Below are positions 17,538 to 24,921 of a DNA stretch of 35,804 bases, piece after piece (the stretch's first letter is position 1; each line of letters begins with the position of its first letter). The stretch comes from Alcaligenes faecalis (GTDB lineage: Bacteria > Pseudomonadota > Gammaproteobacteria > Burkholderiales > Burkholderiaceae_B), in NCBI RefSeq assembly GCF_041521385.1, contig NZ_CP168006.1, forward strand, positions 2,320,126 through 2,355,929, in the 5' to 3' direction. The notes under the pieces are model-generated. The model was not told where the DNA came from. It was given only the letters and a program-made list of their open reading frames with translations, and ran no database searches. The position numbers and the translations under genes are program-made.

Positions 17538-18662
17538 ATGTCGGAAGAACGTTTTGACACCCACCGCGAAAGCGTGCTCGGTCGTGCAGATGTTGAGGAC
17601 ACGCCCGAATTGGTGAAGTACTACCAGGATTTGACTCAGTTTGAGGCCGGTGCCCTGTGGACGGTGGCCAACAAGATTGAGCCCTGGGAGCCCAAGTCTG
17701 AATCCGTGCCGGTGGTCTGGCGCTACCGCGACCTGCGCGACTACGTGTTGCGTTCGGTCGATCTGGTCAGCCCTGAAAAAGCCGGTCGTCGCGTGATTTA
17801 CCTGAACAACCCCGGTCGCCAGGAAGTGTCGGCGGCGGTGGGTTGGCTGTACTCCGGTTTGCAGGTCATGAAACCGGGCGAAGCGGCTTCCGCACATGCG
17901 CACTCCTCCTCGGCCCTGCGTTTCATCATGGAAGGCCGTGGTGCTTACACCATTGTGGACGGCCACAAGATGACGCTGGGCGCCAATGACTTCGTGCTGA
18001 CGCCTAACGGCTGCTGGCACGAGCACGGTGTGGAAGCCGATGGCCTGCCTTGCATCTGGCAAGACGGTCTGGACATCCCCTTGGTCAACGCACTGGAAGC
18101 GGGTTTCTACGCCGTTCACCCTGACTTGTCCCAAGCCATTACGCACCCCGTCAATGACGCGGTGGGTATCTGGGGTGGCCGTGGTTTGAAGCCAACCTTG
18201 CACGACTGGCAAAAACCGTACTCGCCCCTGCTCAAGTACGAGTGGGAGCCCACTTACGAAGCCTTGTCGGCCTACGCCAAGGTTACGGATGGCAGCCCCT
18301 TTGATGGTGTCATCATGGATTACATCAATCCACTGACCGGCGGCCCTGTCATGGCCACCATTGGTGCCAGCATGCAAATGCTGCGTCCTGGTGAGCACAC
18401 CAAGGCTCACCGTCACACCGGCAGCATCATGTATCAATGCGCCAAGGGTGAAGGTTATTCCATCATCAATGGCAAACGCTTTGACTGGCGTGAACGCGAT
18501 ATTTTCTGCGTACCGTCCTGGATGTTCCACGAGCACGTGAACGGCTCCTCGTCGGATGACGCTTGCCTGTTCTCGTTCCACGACCTGCCCGTGATGCGCG
18601 CCCTGAATCTGTACCGCGAAGAAGCGTTGGCAGAGAACGGCGGCCACCAGGTCTTGCTGTAA
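17538..18662 (+). CDS. Gentisate 1,2-dioxygenase family cupin
   Basis: At 374 residues this is a full-length bicupin of the gentisate 1,2-dioxygenase family, which uses Fe(II) to cleave a 2,5-disubstituted benzoate between C1 and C2. The N-terminal cupin has GEAASAHAHSSSALRFIMEG (His120, His122) and a later His pair at 161/163. The C-terminal cupin has GEHTKAHRHTGSIMYQ (His287, His291, His293). AAGGAGA lies at good spacing before the ATG, 21 bp after the hydroxylase. With gentisate the product is maleylpyruvate; the homologous 5-hydroxyanthranilate dioxygenase (NaaB type) shares the fold, so that substrate is equally possible here. Confidence 0.9.
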   Translation: MSEERFDTHRESVLGRADVEDTPELVKYYQDLTQFEAGALWTVANKIEPWEPKSESVPVVWRYRDLRDYVLRSVDLVSPEKAGRRVIYLNNPGRQEVSAAVGWLYSGLQVMKPGEAASAHAHSSSALRFIMEGRGAYTIVDGHKMTLGANDFVLTPNGCWHEHGVEADGLPCIWQDGLDIPLVNALEAGFYAVHPDLSQAITHPVNDAVGIWGGRGLKPTLHDWQKPYSPLLKYEWEPTYEALSAYAKVTDGSPFDGVIMDYINPLTGGPVMATIGASMQMLRPGEHTKAHRHTGSIMYQCAKGEGYSIINGKRFDWRERDIFCVPSWMFHEHVNGSSSDDACLFSFHDLPVMRALNLYREEALAENGGHQVLL

Positions 18663-18721
18663 GACTACTTGTTTAACTTATTTGGACGGCCTGCCAAGGC
18701 GGGCCGACCCGATTCATTCAA

Positions 18722-18740
18722 GCCATCTGCACAAGATGGC
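18722..18740 (+). other. Small stem-loop before FAH-family gene
   Basis: GCCATCT (18722-18728) and AGATGGC (18734-18740) form a perfect 7-bp stem with a 5-nt loop and no T tract, in the 95-bp gap between the cupin and FAH genes. It may be a processing or stability element. Confidence 0.35.
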
Positions 18741-18757
18741 CCAATCTGGAGATAGAA

Positions 18758-19681
18758 ATGCGTCTTGTAACGTACCGTAGTGAAGTTGCTGCCGCTGGCC
18801 GCTTGGGTGCCATTGTGGGCGATCTGGTGGTTGACCTGGGTTACCTGGGCGACGCCACAGGCCACATGCTGCCTGACAATATGCTCGATTTCATCGACCT
18901 GGGCCCCGCCGCTGTGACCTCCACGGCTCGCTTGCTGGAAACCTACGCCGACGATATGCCTTTTGGTGTGGCGCTGCCCCTGGCCAACGTCAAGCTGTTG
19001 GCGCCTATCCCACGCCCACGCAAGAACATCTTTGGTATTGGCCTGAACTACGTAGAACACGTGGCCGAATCCAGCCGCACGCTGGACACCTCCAAAGAGC
19101 TGCCCAAACAGCCCGTGATTTTCTCCAAGCCACCAACCACCGTGGTTGGCCCTGGCGATGCCATCGAGCACAACAAGAACATCACTCAGCAAATGGACTG
19201 GGAAGTGGAACTGGCCGTGATCATGGGCACCCGTGCCCAGCGCGTGGCCAAGGAAGACGCCCTGAAGTACGTGTTCGGTTACTCCGTCATGATCGACGTG
19301 AGCGCCCGCGACTGCCGTCGTGCCGGTCAGTGGATCTACTCCAAAGGCCAGGACACCTACGCGCCTTTCGGCCCCGTGATCGTGACCGCTGACGAGCTGA
19401 CCGACCCGCACAACCTGAACCTGAGCCTGACTCTGAACGGTGTGACCAAGCAAAGCTCCAATACCAAGCACATGCTGTTCAACGTGAACGACCTGATCGC
19501 TGACATCAGCGCCGGTATCACGCTGGAACCCGGTGACATCATCGCTACCGGCACCCCGGAAGGCGTGGGCGCTGGCCGTGATCCTCAAGAGTGGATGTGG
19601 CCTGGTGACGTGGTGCACGCAGTGGTGGAAGGCATTGGTGAATTGCGTCACCCCATCGTGGACGTGACCCCCCAAAACTAA
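18758..19681 (+). CDS. Fumarylacetoacetate hydrolase family protein
   Basis: The protein has 307 residues with the FAH fold. PRPRKNIFGIGLNYVEH is the start of the C-terminal domain, WEVELAVIMG gives metal ligands Glu149 and Glu151, and GYSVMIDVSARD gives Asp180. ISAGITLEPGDIIATGTPEGVG is the C-terminal signature. FAH-family enzymes cleave C-C bonds in acylpyruvates such as fumarylpyruvate or maleylpyruvate. Placed directly after the ring-cleaving cupin, it probably splits the ring-cleavage product into pyruvate and a C4 acid. No maleylpyruvate isomerase is encoded in the island, so it may act on the cis form directly. Confidence 0.9.
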   Translation: MRLVTYRSEVAAAGRLGAIVGDLVVDLGYLGDATGHMLPDNMLDFIDLGPAAVTSTARLLETYADDMPFGVALPLANVKLLAPIPRPRKNIFGIGLNYVEHVAESSRTLDTSKELPKQPVIFSKPPTTVVGPGDAIEHNKNITQQMDWEVELAVIMGTRAQRVAKEDALKYVFGYSVMIDVSARDCRRAGQWIYSKGQDTYAPFGPVIVTADELTDPHNLNLSLTLNGVTKQSSNTKHMLFNVNDLIADISAGITLEPGDIIATGTPEGVGAGRDPQEWMWPGDVVHAVVEGIGELRHPIVDVTPQN

Positions 19682-19693
19682 GTAAAGGAGAGC

Positions 19694-20725
19694 ATGATGC
19701 TGGAATTGCGTCAGTTCAAGGCCGCCGCTGTTCAGGCAGCGCCTGTGTTCCTGGACACGAATGCGACCATCGAAAAAGTATGTCGTCTGATCAATGAAGC
19801 AGCCGACAACGGTGCCGAGCTGATCGCCTTCCCCGAGGTGTTCGTTTCCGGTTACCCCTACTGGAGCTGGGTGATGAACCCGATCGAGGGCAGCCCGTGG
19901 TTCGAGCGCCTGTGCAAATCGGCCATCGAAGTGCCCGGTCCCGAGATCCAGAAGGTTGCGCAGGTTTGTCGCCAGCGCAAGGTCAACGTGGTGTTGGGTG
20001 TGAACGAGCGCAGTCCCGTTGGCATCGGCACCATTTACAACACGCTGGTCACCATTGGCGCGGACGGCCGCATTCTGGGCCGTCACCGCAAACTGGTTCC
20101 CACCTGGGCTGAAAAGCTGACCTGGGCCAATGGCGACGCTTCTTCGATGCGTGTGCATGACACCACCATCGGCCCTCTGGGTGCCTTGGCTTGCGGTGAA
20201 AACACCAACACGCTGGCTCGTTTCAGCCTGTTGTCGCAAGGTGAGCTGGTCCACGTTGCCAGCTATATCGCCTTGCCTGTGGCACCGAAAGACTACGACA
20301 TGGCTGAGGCCATTCGCCTGCGTGCTGCGGCTCACTGCTTTGAAGGCAAGGTCTTTACGGTTGTGGCTTGCTCGACGGTTTCCGAGGAAATTGTGGATGC
20401 CATGTCGGCCAGCCATCCTGAAGCACGTGATCTGCTGGCTCGTCCCAACAGTGCGTTCTCGGGCATTATTGGCCCCGACGGTCGCGTTCAGGGCGAAGCA
20501 CTGATCGACAAGGAAGGCATTGCCTACGCCGATATCGATCTGTCGCGCTGCATTCAGCCGCGTCAAATGCACGACATCACCGGCCACTACAACCGTTTTG
20601 ATGTGTTTGACCTGCGTGTGAACCGCAAGGCTTTGACGCCTGCCCGCTTTTACGAAGGCGACGCAGCGTCCCAGCCAGACCTGAATCCTGCCGAGTTCTC
20701 CGTTCTGGACGACAAGGAAGTGTAA
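19694..20725 (+). CDS. Nitrilase (carbon-nitrogen hydrolase family)
   Basis: This 343-residue protein has the nitrilase catalytic triad: Glu48 in FPEVFVSGYPYW, Lys133 in GRHRKLVPTWAEKLTW and Cys167 in ACGENTNTLAR. The last motif and the length match true nitrilases, which convert R-CN to R-COOH and ammonia. AAGGAG precedes two adjacent ATG codons, at 19694 and 19697; either could be used. It lies 12 bp after the FAH-family gene and is the last gene before a strong terminator. In this context indole-3-acetonitrile, another arylacetonitrile or an aromatic nitrile is a reasonable substrate, but the specificity cannot be read from the sequence. Confidence 0.88.
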   Translation: MMLELRQFKAAAVQAAPVFLDTNATIEKVCRLINEAADNGAELIAFPEVFVSGYPYWSWVMNPIEGSPWFERLCKSAIEVPGPEIQKVAQVCRQRKVNVVLGVNERSPVGIGTIYNTLVTIGADGRILGRHRKLVPTWAEKLTWANGDASSMRVHDTTIGPLGALACGENTNTLARFSLLSQGELVHVASYIALPVAPKDYDMAEAIRLRAAAHCFEGKVFTVVACSTVSEEIVDAMSASHPEARDLLARPNSAFSGIIGPDGRVQGEALIDKEGIAYADIDLSRCIQPRQMHDITGHYNRFDVFDLRVNRKALTPARFYEGDAASQPDLNPAEFSVLDDKEV

Positions 20726-20736
20726 GCAGGTTCAAG

Positions 20737-20773
20737 ACGGTCCCTTTCCAGTGTTGGATCGGGACCGTTTTTT
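20737..20773 (+). terminator. Rho-independent terminator after nitrilase
   Basis: ACGGTCCC (20737-20744) and GGGACCGT (20761-20768) form a perfect 8-bp stem with a 16-nt loop, followed by a run of T to 20773. It closes the hydroxylase-dioxygenase-FAH-nitrilase operon. Confidence 0.85.
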
Positions 20774-20972
20774 GAGCCGGTCTCTTTGCTCAAGCGACCT
20801 GCTCAAAAAAAACCGCCGTGGCTTGGCCGCAGCGGTTCAAGATGCAAGCTGCCTTTGTAAAAAAGGCGGTGCCGGGCCTGAAGGAGCGGGCTGTTTTAAC
20901 GGCTGGTCCCTATCCTGCGTCATGCGGGACAGGCAACGATAACGACGACATAAGATTCAAGTAGGAGATGAC

Positions 20973-21761
20973 ATGAGCGACACGAATCCATTGGCAGCCT
21001 TTATCCAGGCGATCGACAGCAAACAGGTCCGTTTTGTGGATCTGACCCAAACGCTGTCTCCCAGCTTCCCCGCTTTGCAACTGCCCCCTCAGTTTGGCCA
21101 GACGGTCGGTTTCTCGATTGAGCGCATCAGCCAATACGACGAAAACGGTCCAGGCTGGTACTGGAACAACTTCACCTGTGGCGAACACACCGGCACCCAC
21201 TTTGACGCGCCAGCCCACTGGATCTCCGGCAAGGATCATCCAGACAACACGGTCGATACCATTCCGGTGGACAACTTCCTGCGCCCCGCCGTCGTGGTGG
21301 ATGCATCTGCTGAAGTGGCCCAGAACGAAGACTTCGTTCTGACCTCTGAATTTTTGCAGAACTGGGAAGCCCAGCATGGCCGTATCCCTGAAGGTGCCTG
21401 GGTGCTGTTTCGCACCGACTGGTCCAAGCGTGTGGACGATGCCGAGGCATTCCTGAACATGCGTGAAGACGGTGCTCACACGCCTGGCCCAGCCCAGGAA
21501 GCCGTGGAGTGGATGATTCACGAGCGCAAGGTTCACGGTTTTGGCGTTGAAACCATCAACACCGATGCGGGTCAATCCTACGCCTGGCCGATTGCCTACC
21601 CTTGCCACACCCTGATGCACGGTGCCAACCGTTATGGTTTGCAGTGTCTGTGCAATCTGGATCAGTTGCCCCCTCAAGGTGCGCTGATCATGTCGGCCCC
21701 TTTGAAGATTGAAGCCGGTTCTGGCAGCCCATTACGCGTGGTTGCACTGGTTGCTCAGTAA
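20973..21761 (+). CDS. Cyclase family metal hydrolase (isatin hydrolase / KynB-like)
   Basis: This 262-residue protein belongs to the cyclase family (PF04199), which includes bacterial kynurenine formamidase and isatin hydrolase. The metal motif is CGEHTGTHFDAPAHW with His72, His76, Asp78 and His82, the H-x-G-T-H-x-D-x-P-x-H signature, near the end of the N-terminal third. SPSFPALQLPPQF and the later WVLFRTDWSKR block also fit the family. TAGGAG precedes ATG 20973. It lies between two terminators, so it may have its own promoter in the 200-bp GC-rich gap upstream, where I saw none. The fold hydrolyses cyclic or linear amides of aryl amines; in this island isatin to isatinate fits best, and N-formylkynurenine is the alternative. 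Confidence 0.83.
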   Translation: MSDTNPLAAFIQAIDSKQVRFVDLTQTLSPSFPALQLPPQFGQTVGFSIERISQYDENGPGWYWNNFTCGEHTGTHFDAPAHWISGKDHPDNTVDTIPVDNFLRPAVVVDASAEVAQNEDFVLTSEFLQNWEAQHGRIPEGAWVLFRTDWSKRVDDAEAFLNMREDGAHTPGPAQEAVEWMIHERKVHGFGVETINTDAGQSYAWPIAYPCHTLMHGANRYGLQCLCNLDQLPPQGALIMSAPLKIEAGSGSPLRVVALVAQ

Positions 21762-21782
21762 GTAGAAAACGGTGGGGAAGTG

Positions 21783-21816
21783 GCAGAACTGTGTACCATG
21801 CGGTTCTGCTGTTTTC
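21783..21816 (+). terminator. Probable terminator after cyclase-family gene
   Basis: GCAGAAC (21783-21789) and GTTCTGC (21803-21809) form a perfect 7-bp stem with a 13-nt loop, followed by TGTTTTCT. It lies about 20 bp after the stop. Confidence 0.62.
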
Positions 21817-21836
21817 TCACCTAGTGGTTTTCCATT

Positions 21837-21904
21837 ATATTCTGCAGTATATATTTATCCGTAAACTATTCATCAATAAAATAAATTCACAAAAGAATGA
21901 ATAG
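21837..21904. promoter_or_regulatory. Control region of the Rieske operon
   Basis: The 326-bp gap 21762-22087 holds a terminator and then a strongly AT-rich stretch. At 21837-21854 there is ATATTC-N6-ATATAT, one deviation from the ATATTY-N6-RAATAT element. A second dyad, CTATTCAT (21866-21873) and ATGAATAG (21897-21904), is perfect over 8 bp with a 23-bp spacer. The leader from here to the ATG at 22088 is unusually long (about 180-230 nt). I see no riboswitch that I recognise in it. Confidence 0.5.
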
Positions 21905-22087
21905 CGATCCAGTCGTACAGCCAATGTGGGTGTCAGACAGCCGGTTTTAGCGGAGACAGTAGACGAGCCTTACGCAGCCTTCACAGGCGACGCGATACCG
22001 TCCCATTGCCCCCTGCGGCGCTACATGATGCCATGGCTTGGCCTTTTCGGCTGGGTAATTGATGTAGTCATGCTCAATGGTAGGCAC

Positions 22088-23059
22088 ATGATGGATACTT
22101 TTGAACTCGTCATCCGGGACATCCAGAACGCATCCCCGCTGATTCGCAGTTTTACGCTCGAGCCTGCCCAGGCCGGTTCCCTGCCCGCGTTTGCGCCGGG
22201 TTCGCACCTGCAGGTACAGATTCCTGATCTGAACGATCACCGCTGCTACTCCTTGATTTCGCTGGACGCCGACACGGCACAGGGTCCGACCTGTTACCGC
22301 CTGGGCGTGCGCCTGGAAGACAACAGCTCGGGTGGTTCGCGCTTCATGCACAGCCTGAAAGTCGGCGATACCCTGCGCGTGGCTGGCCCCAAGAATGACT
22401 TCCCCTTGCATGCTGGCGCTGAAGGCGAAACCGAAACCGTGCTGATTGCCGGTGGTATCGGTATCACCCCCATTGCCAGCATGGCCGCTGCCCTGCATCA
22501 CCAGGGTCGCCCTTATCAGTTGCATTATGCGGGTCGCAGCGTGGAACAACTGGCTTTTCTGGATGAGCTGAGCGCCCTGTCCGGCCCGGCTCTGCGTCAC
22601 TATGCAGACGACAGCGAAGGCCGTTTCTGCCTGAATACCCTGCTCGACGGTTTGTCCAAGGACCAGCACATTTACGTCTGTGGCCCCAAAGGCATGATTG
22701 ACGCCGTGATCGAAGCCTGCAAGCAGCGCGGCTGGCCTGGCGACCATGTTCACTTCGAGCTGTTCGTGACGGCTGCTCCCCAGGAAGGTGACCAGCCTTT
22801 TGAAGTGGAATTGCGCCAGACCGGCGTGACCCTGCAAATTCCCGCGGACAAGACCATTGTGGACGTGATGGAAGAGCAGGGCCTGGACCCCATGATCGAC
22901 TGCAAGCGCGGCGAGTGCGGCGTCTGTACCTGTGATGTGATCGAAGGCGAGGTTGACCACCGCGACTATTTCCTGAGTGACTCGGAAAAAGCCAGCAACA
23001 AGGTTATCCAGATCTGTATTTCCCGTGCCAAGACCCCGCGTCTGGTGCTGGATCTATAA
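22088..23059 (+). CDS. Rieske oxygenase reductase (phthalate dioxygenase reductase type)
   Basis: This 323-residue flavin reductase transfers electrons from NAD(P)H to the Rieske oxygenase. Residues about 5-100 are the flavin-binding barrel, with HRCYSLIS as the flavin motif. Residues about 110-225 are the nucleotide domain, with VLIAGGIGITPIASM and VCGPKGMIDAV. The C-terminal plant-type ferredoxin has Cys272, Cys277, Cys280 and Cys310 (C-x4-C-x2-C-x29-C). This order (flavin, NAD, 2Fe-2S) is the class IA / VanB arrangement. ATG 22088 is chosen because the in-frame GTG at 21926 adds 54 residues without family similarity; the ribosome binding site (GGTAGG) is modest. It is the first gene of the seven-gene operon. 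Confidence 0.88.
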   Translation: MMDTFELVIRDIQNASPLIRSFTLEPAQAGSLPAFAPGSHLQVQIPDLNDHRCYSLISLDADTAQGPTCYRLGVRLEDNSSGGSRFMHSLKVGDTLRVAGPKNDFPLHAGAEGETETVLIAGGIGITPIASMAAALHHQGRPYQLHYAGRSVEQLAFLDELSALSGPALRHYADDSEGRFCLNTLLDGLSKDQHIYVCGPKGMIDAVIEACKQRGWPGDHVHFELFVTAAPQEGDQPFEVELRQTGVTLQIPADKTIVDVMEEQGLDPMIDCKRGECGVCTCDVIEGEVDHRDYFLSDSEKASNKVIQICISRAKTPRLVLDL

Positions 23060-23079
23060 GCCCAAGGGCGACGGAGAAC

Positions 23080-24417
23080 ATGATGGAAAAGTATCGTGAT
23101 AATCCCCAGGCCATCCGCGAATTGGTACGCGAGGCCGAGGTCCACAAGGATTTGTACATCAACCAGGAGCTGTTTGAACTGGAGATGGAGCAGTTGTTCG
23201 CCAATACCTGGGTCTACGTTGGCCATGCCAGCCAGGTGCCCAATAAAGGCGACTTCTACACCACGACGGTCGGTACTGAATCGGTCATCATGGTGCGTCA
23301 TACCGACGACAGCATCCGTGTGCTCTACAACCGCTGCCCGCACAAAGGCGTGCAAGTGGCGGGCGAGACCTGTGGCAACACGGGCAAATTCTTCCGTTGC
23401 CCCTACCACGCCTGGACCTTCAAGACGGACGGCTCCCTGCTGTCCATCCCCTTGAAGAAAGGCTACGAGAACACCGGCTTTGAATGTACCGAAGGCAGCA
23501 AGGGCATGGCGGCGGTACAGAACGTCAAGGTGTACCGCGATTTCGTCTTCTGTCGTCTGGCCGACGAAGGTGTGAGTTTTGAGGACTTCTTTGGCGAGTC
23601 CCTGAGCACCATCGACAATATGGTGGATCGTTCCCCCGAAGGTCGCCTGGAAGTGGCCGGTGGCGTGATGCGTTACATGCACCAGTGCAACTGGAAAATG
23701 CTGGTCGATAACCAGACCGATACCTGTCACCCCATGGTGGCGCACGAGTCCTCGGCGGGTACCGCTGTAAAAGCCTGGGAAGCGGCCCCTGCGGGTACAC
23801 CCAAACCCATGGCTGTTGAATTGTTTGCCCCCTTCATGTCGCCTTACGAGTTCTACGAAGGCATGGGCATTCGCGTGTGGGAAAACGGTCACGGCCATAC
23901 TGGCGTGAGCAACTCCATCCACGCGGATTACTCCGAAATCCCCGGCTATTGGGACCAGATGGTCGAAGCTTACGGTGAAGAGCGCGCCAAAACCATTTTG
24001 GGCGATACGCGTCATAACACCTGTTACTTCCCCAACATCATGGTCAAGGGCCCGATTCAGACCTTGCGTTTGTTCAAGCCGCTGGCTGCTGACAAGACCC
24101 TGGTGGAGTCCTGGACTTTCCGCCTGGTGGGTGCGCCTGACACCTTCCTGGAACGCACCCTGATGTACAACCGCCTGATCAACGCACCGACCTCCATGGT
24201 GGGTCACGACGATCTGGAAATGTACGAGCGTGCCCAGCACGGTTTGCAGTCGCGTGGTCGCGACTGGATGAACCTGGCCCGTCTGGTGGAAAAAGACGAA
24301 GACCAGCAAAAGAACGTGGTGATCAACGGCACCAGCGAAATGCAGATGCGCGCTCAGTTCCGCGCCTGGTTGAAGTTCATGCTGCCCGAGCAGCAGGCCA
24401 AGAAAGAAGAGGAATAA
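23080..24417 (+). CDS. Aromatic ring-hydroxylating dioxygenase, alpha subunit
   Basis: This is the catalytic subunit, 445 residues. The Rieske [2Fe-2S] site is C86-x-H88 and C107-x2-H110 in CPHKG...CPYHAWTF. The mononuclear iron site lies in MLVDNQTDTCHPMVAHESS, with Asp214, His217 and His222 at the standard D-x2-H-x4-H spacing; a further Asp ligand is expected downstream. GGAG lies before the ATG; a second ATG follows directly. It dihydroxylates an aromatic substrate with O2. The best-supported candidate from context is indole-3-acetate or another indole; anthranilate, benzoate or phenylpropanoid dioxygenase activity cannot be excluded. The beta subunit follows after 2 bp. Confidence 0.93.
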   Translation: MMEKYRDNPQAIRELVREAEVHKDLYINQELFELEMEQLFANTWVYVGHASQVPNKGDFYTTTVGTESVIMVRHTDDSIRVLYNRCPHKGVQVAGETCGNTGKFFRCPYHAWTFKTDGSLLSIPLKKGYENTGFECTEGSKGMAAVQNVKVYRDFVFCRLADEGVSFEDFFGESLSTIDNMVDRSPEGRLEVAGGVMRYMHQCNWKMLVDNQTDTCHPMVAHESSAGTAVKAWEAAPAGTPKPMAVELFAPFMSPYEFYEGMGIRVWENGHGHTGVSNSIHADYSEIPGYWDQMVEAYGEERAKTILGDTRHNTCYFPNIMVKGPIQTLRLFKPLAADKTLVESWTFRLVGAPDTFLERTLMYNRLINAPTSMVGHDDLEMYERAQHGLQSRGRDWMNLARLVEKDEDQQKNVVINGTSEMQMRAQFRAWLKFMLPEQQAKKEEE

Positions 24418-24419
24418 CC

Positions 24420-24902
24420 ATGAGCGAAATCAGCCGTCAGGCCCTTATCGATTTTGTGTATGCAGAAAGCCGCCTGCTGGATGAACAGCGTTACGAGCAG
24501 TGGCTCGACCTGTTCACCGAGGATGGCTACTACTGGATGCCTCTGGCTCACGATCAGCAGGACGCCCGTTTGCATGCGTCCCTGATGCACGAGGACAAGC
24601 TCTTGCTGCGTATCCGTGTGGAACGTCTGGCAGGCCGCCGTACCTTTTCCCAGCAGCCCAAGAGCCGCAGCCATCACTTGCTCCAGCAACCGACTGTGGA
24701 AAGCATGGACGATGAAAAAGGCGAATACACCGTACGTTGCGCTTTCCATTACACGGAAACGCGCGGCGACAACCAAGATATTTACGTAGGCTGGAATACC
24801 TACACCCTGGTGCGCCAGGACGACGCCTTGAAGATGCGCCTGAAACGGGTGGATCTGCTCAATTGCGACGCGCCTTTCGGCAATATCCAGTTGTTTATGT
24901 GA
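24420..24902 (+). CDS. Aromatic ring-hydroxylating dioxygenase, beta subunit
   Basis: The small subunit has 160 residues and the NTF2-like cone fold seen in Rieske oxygenase beta subunits. Its N terminus RQALIDFVYAESRLLDEQRYEQWLDLFTEDGYYWMPL is characteristic. Near the C terminus, LVRQDDALKMRLKRVDLLNCD follows the family pattern. It has a structural role in an alpha3beta3 assembly. The start is only 2 bp from the alpha stop and the ribosome binding site (AAGAAGAGGA) lies inside the alpha gene, so the two are translationally linked. Confidence 0.93.
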   Translation: MSEISRQALIDFVYAESRLLDEQRYEQWLDLFTEDGYYWMPLAHDQQDARLHASLMHEDKLLLRIRVERLAGRRTFSQQPKSRSHHLLQQPTVESMDDEKGEYTVRCAFHYTETRGDNQDIYVGWNTYTLVRQDDALKMRLKRVDLLNCDAPFGNIQLFM

Positions 24903-24921
24903 CAGGACAGGAGAATTTTTG

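Noticed and set aside
18665..20587. 640-codon minus-strand frame opposite the FAH and nitrilase genes
   Set aside because: It spans two well-supported genes and their gap and shows no protein family features.
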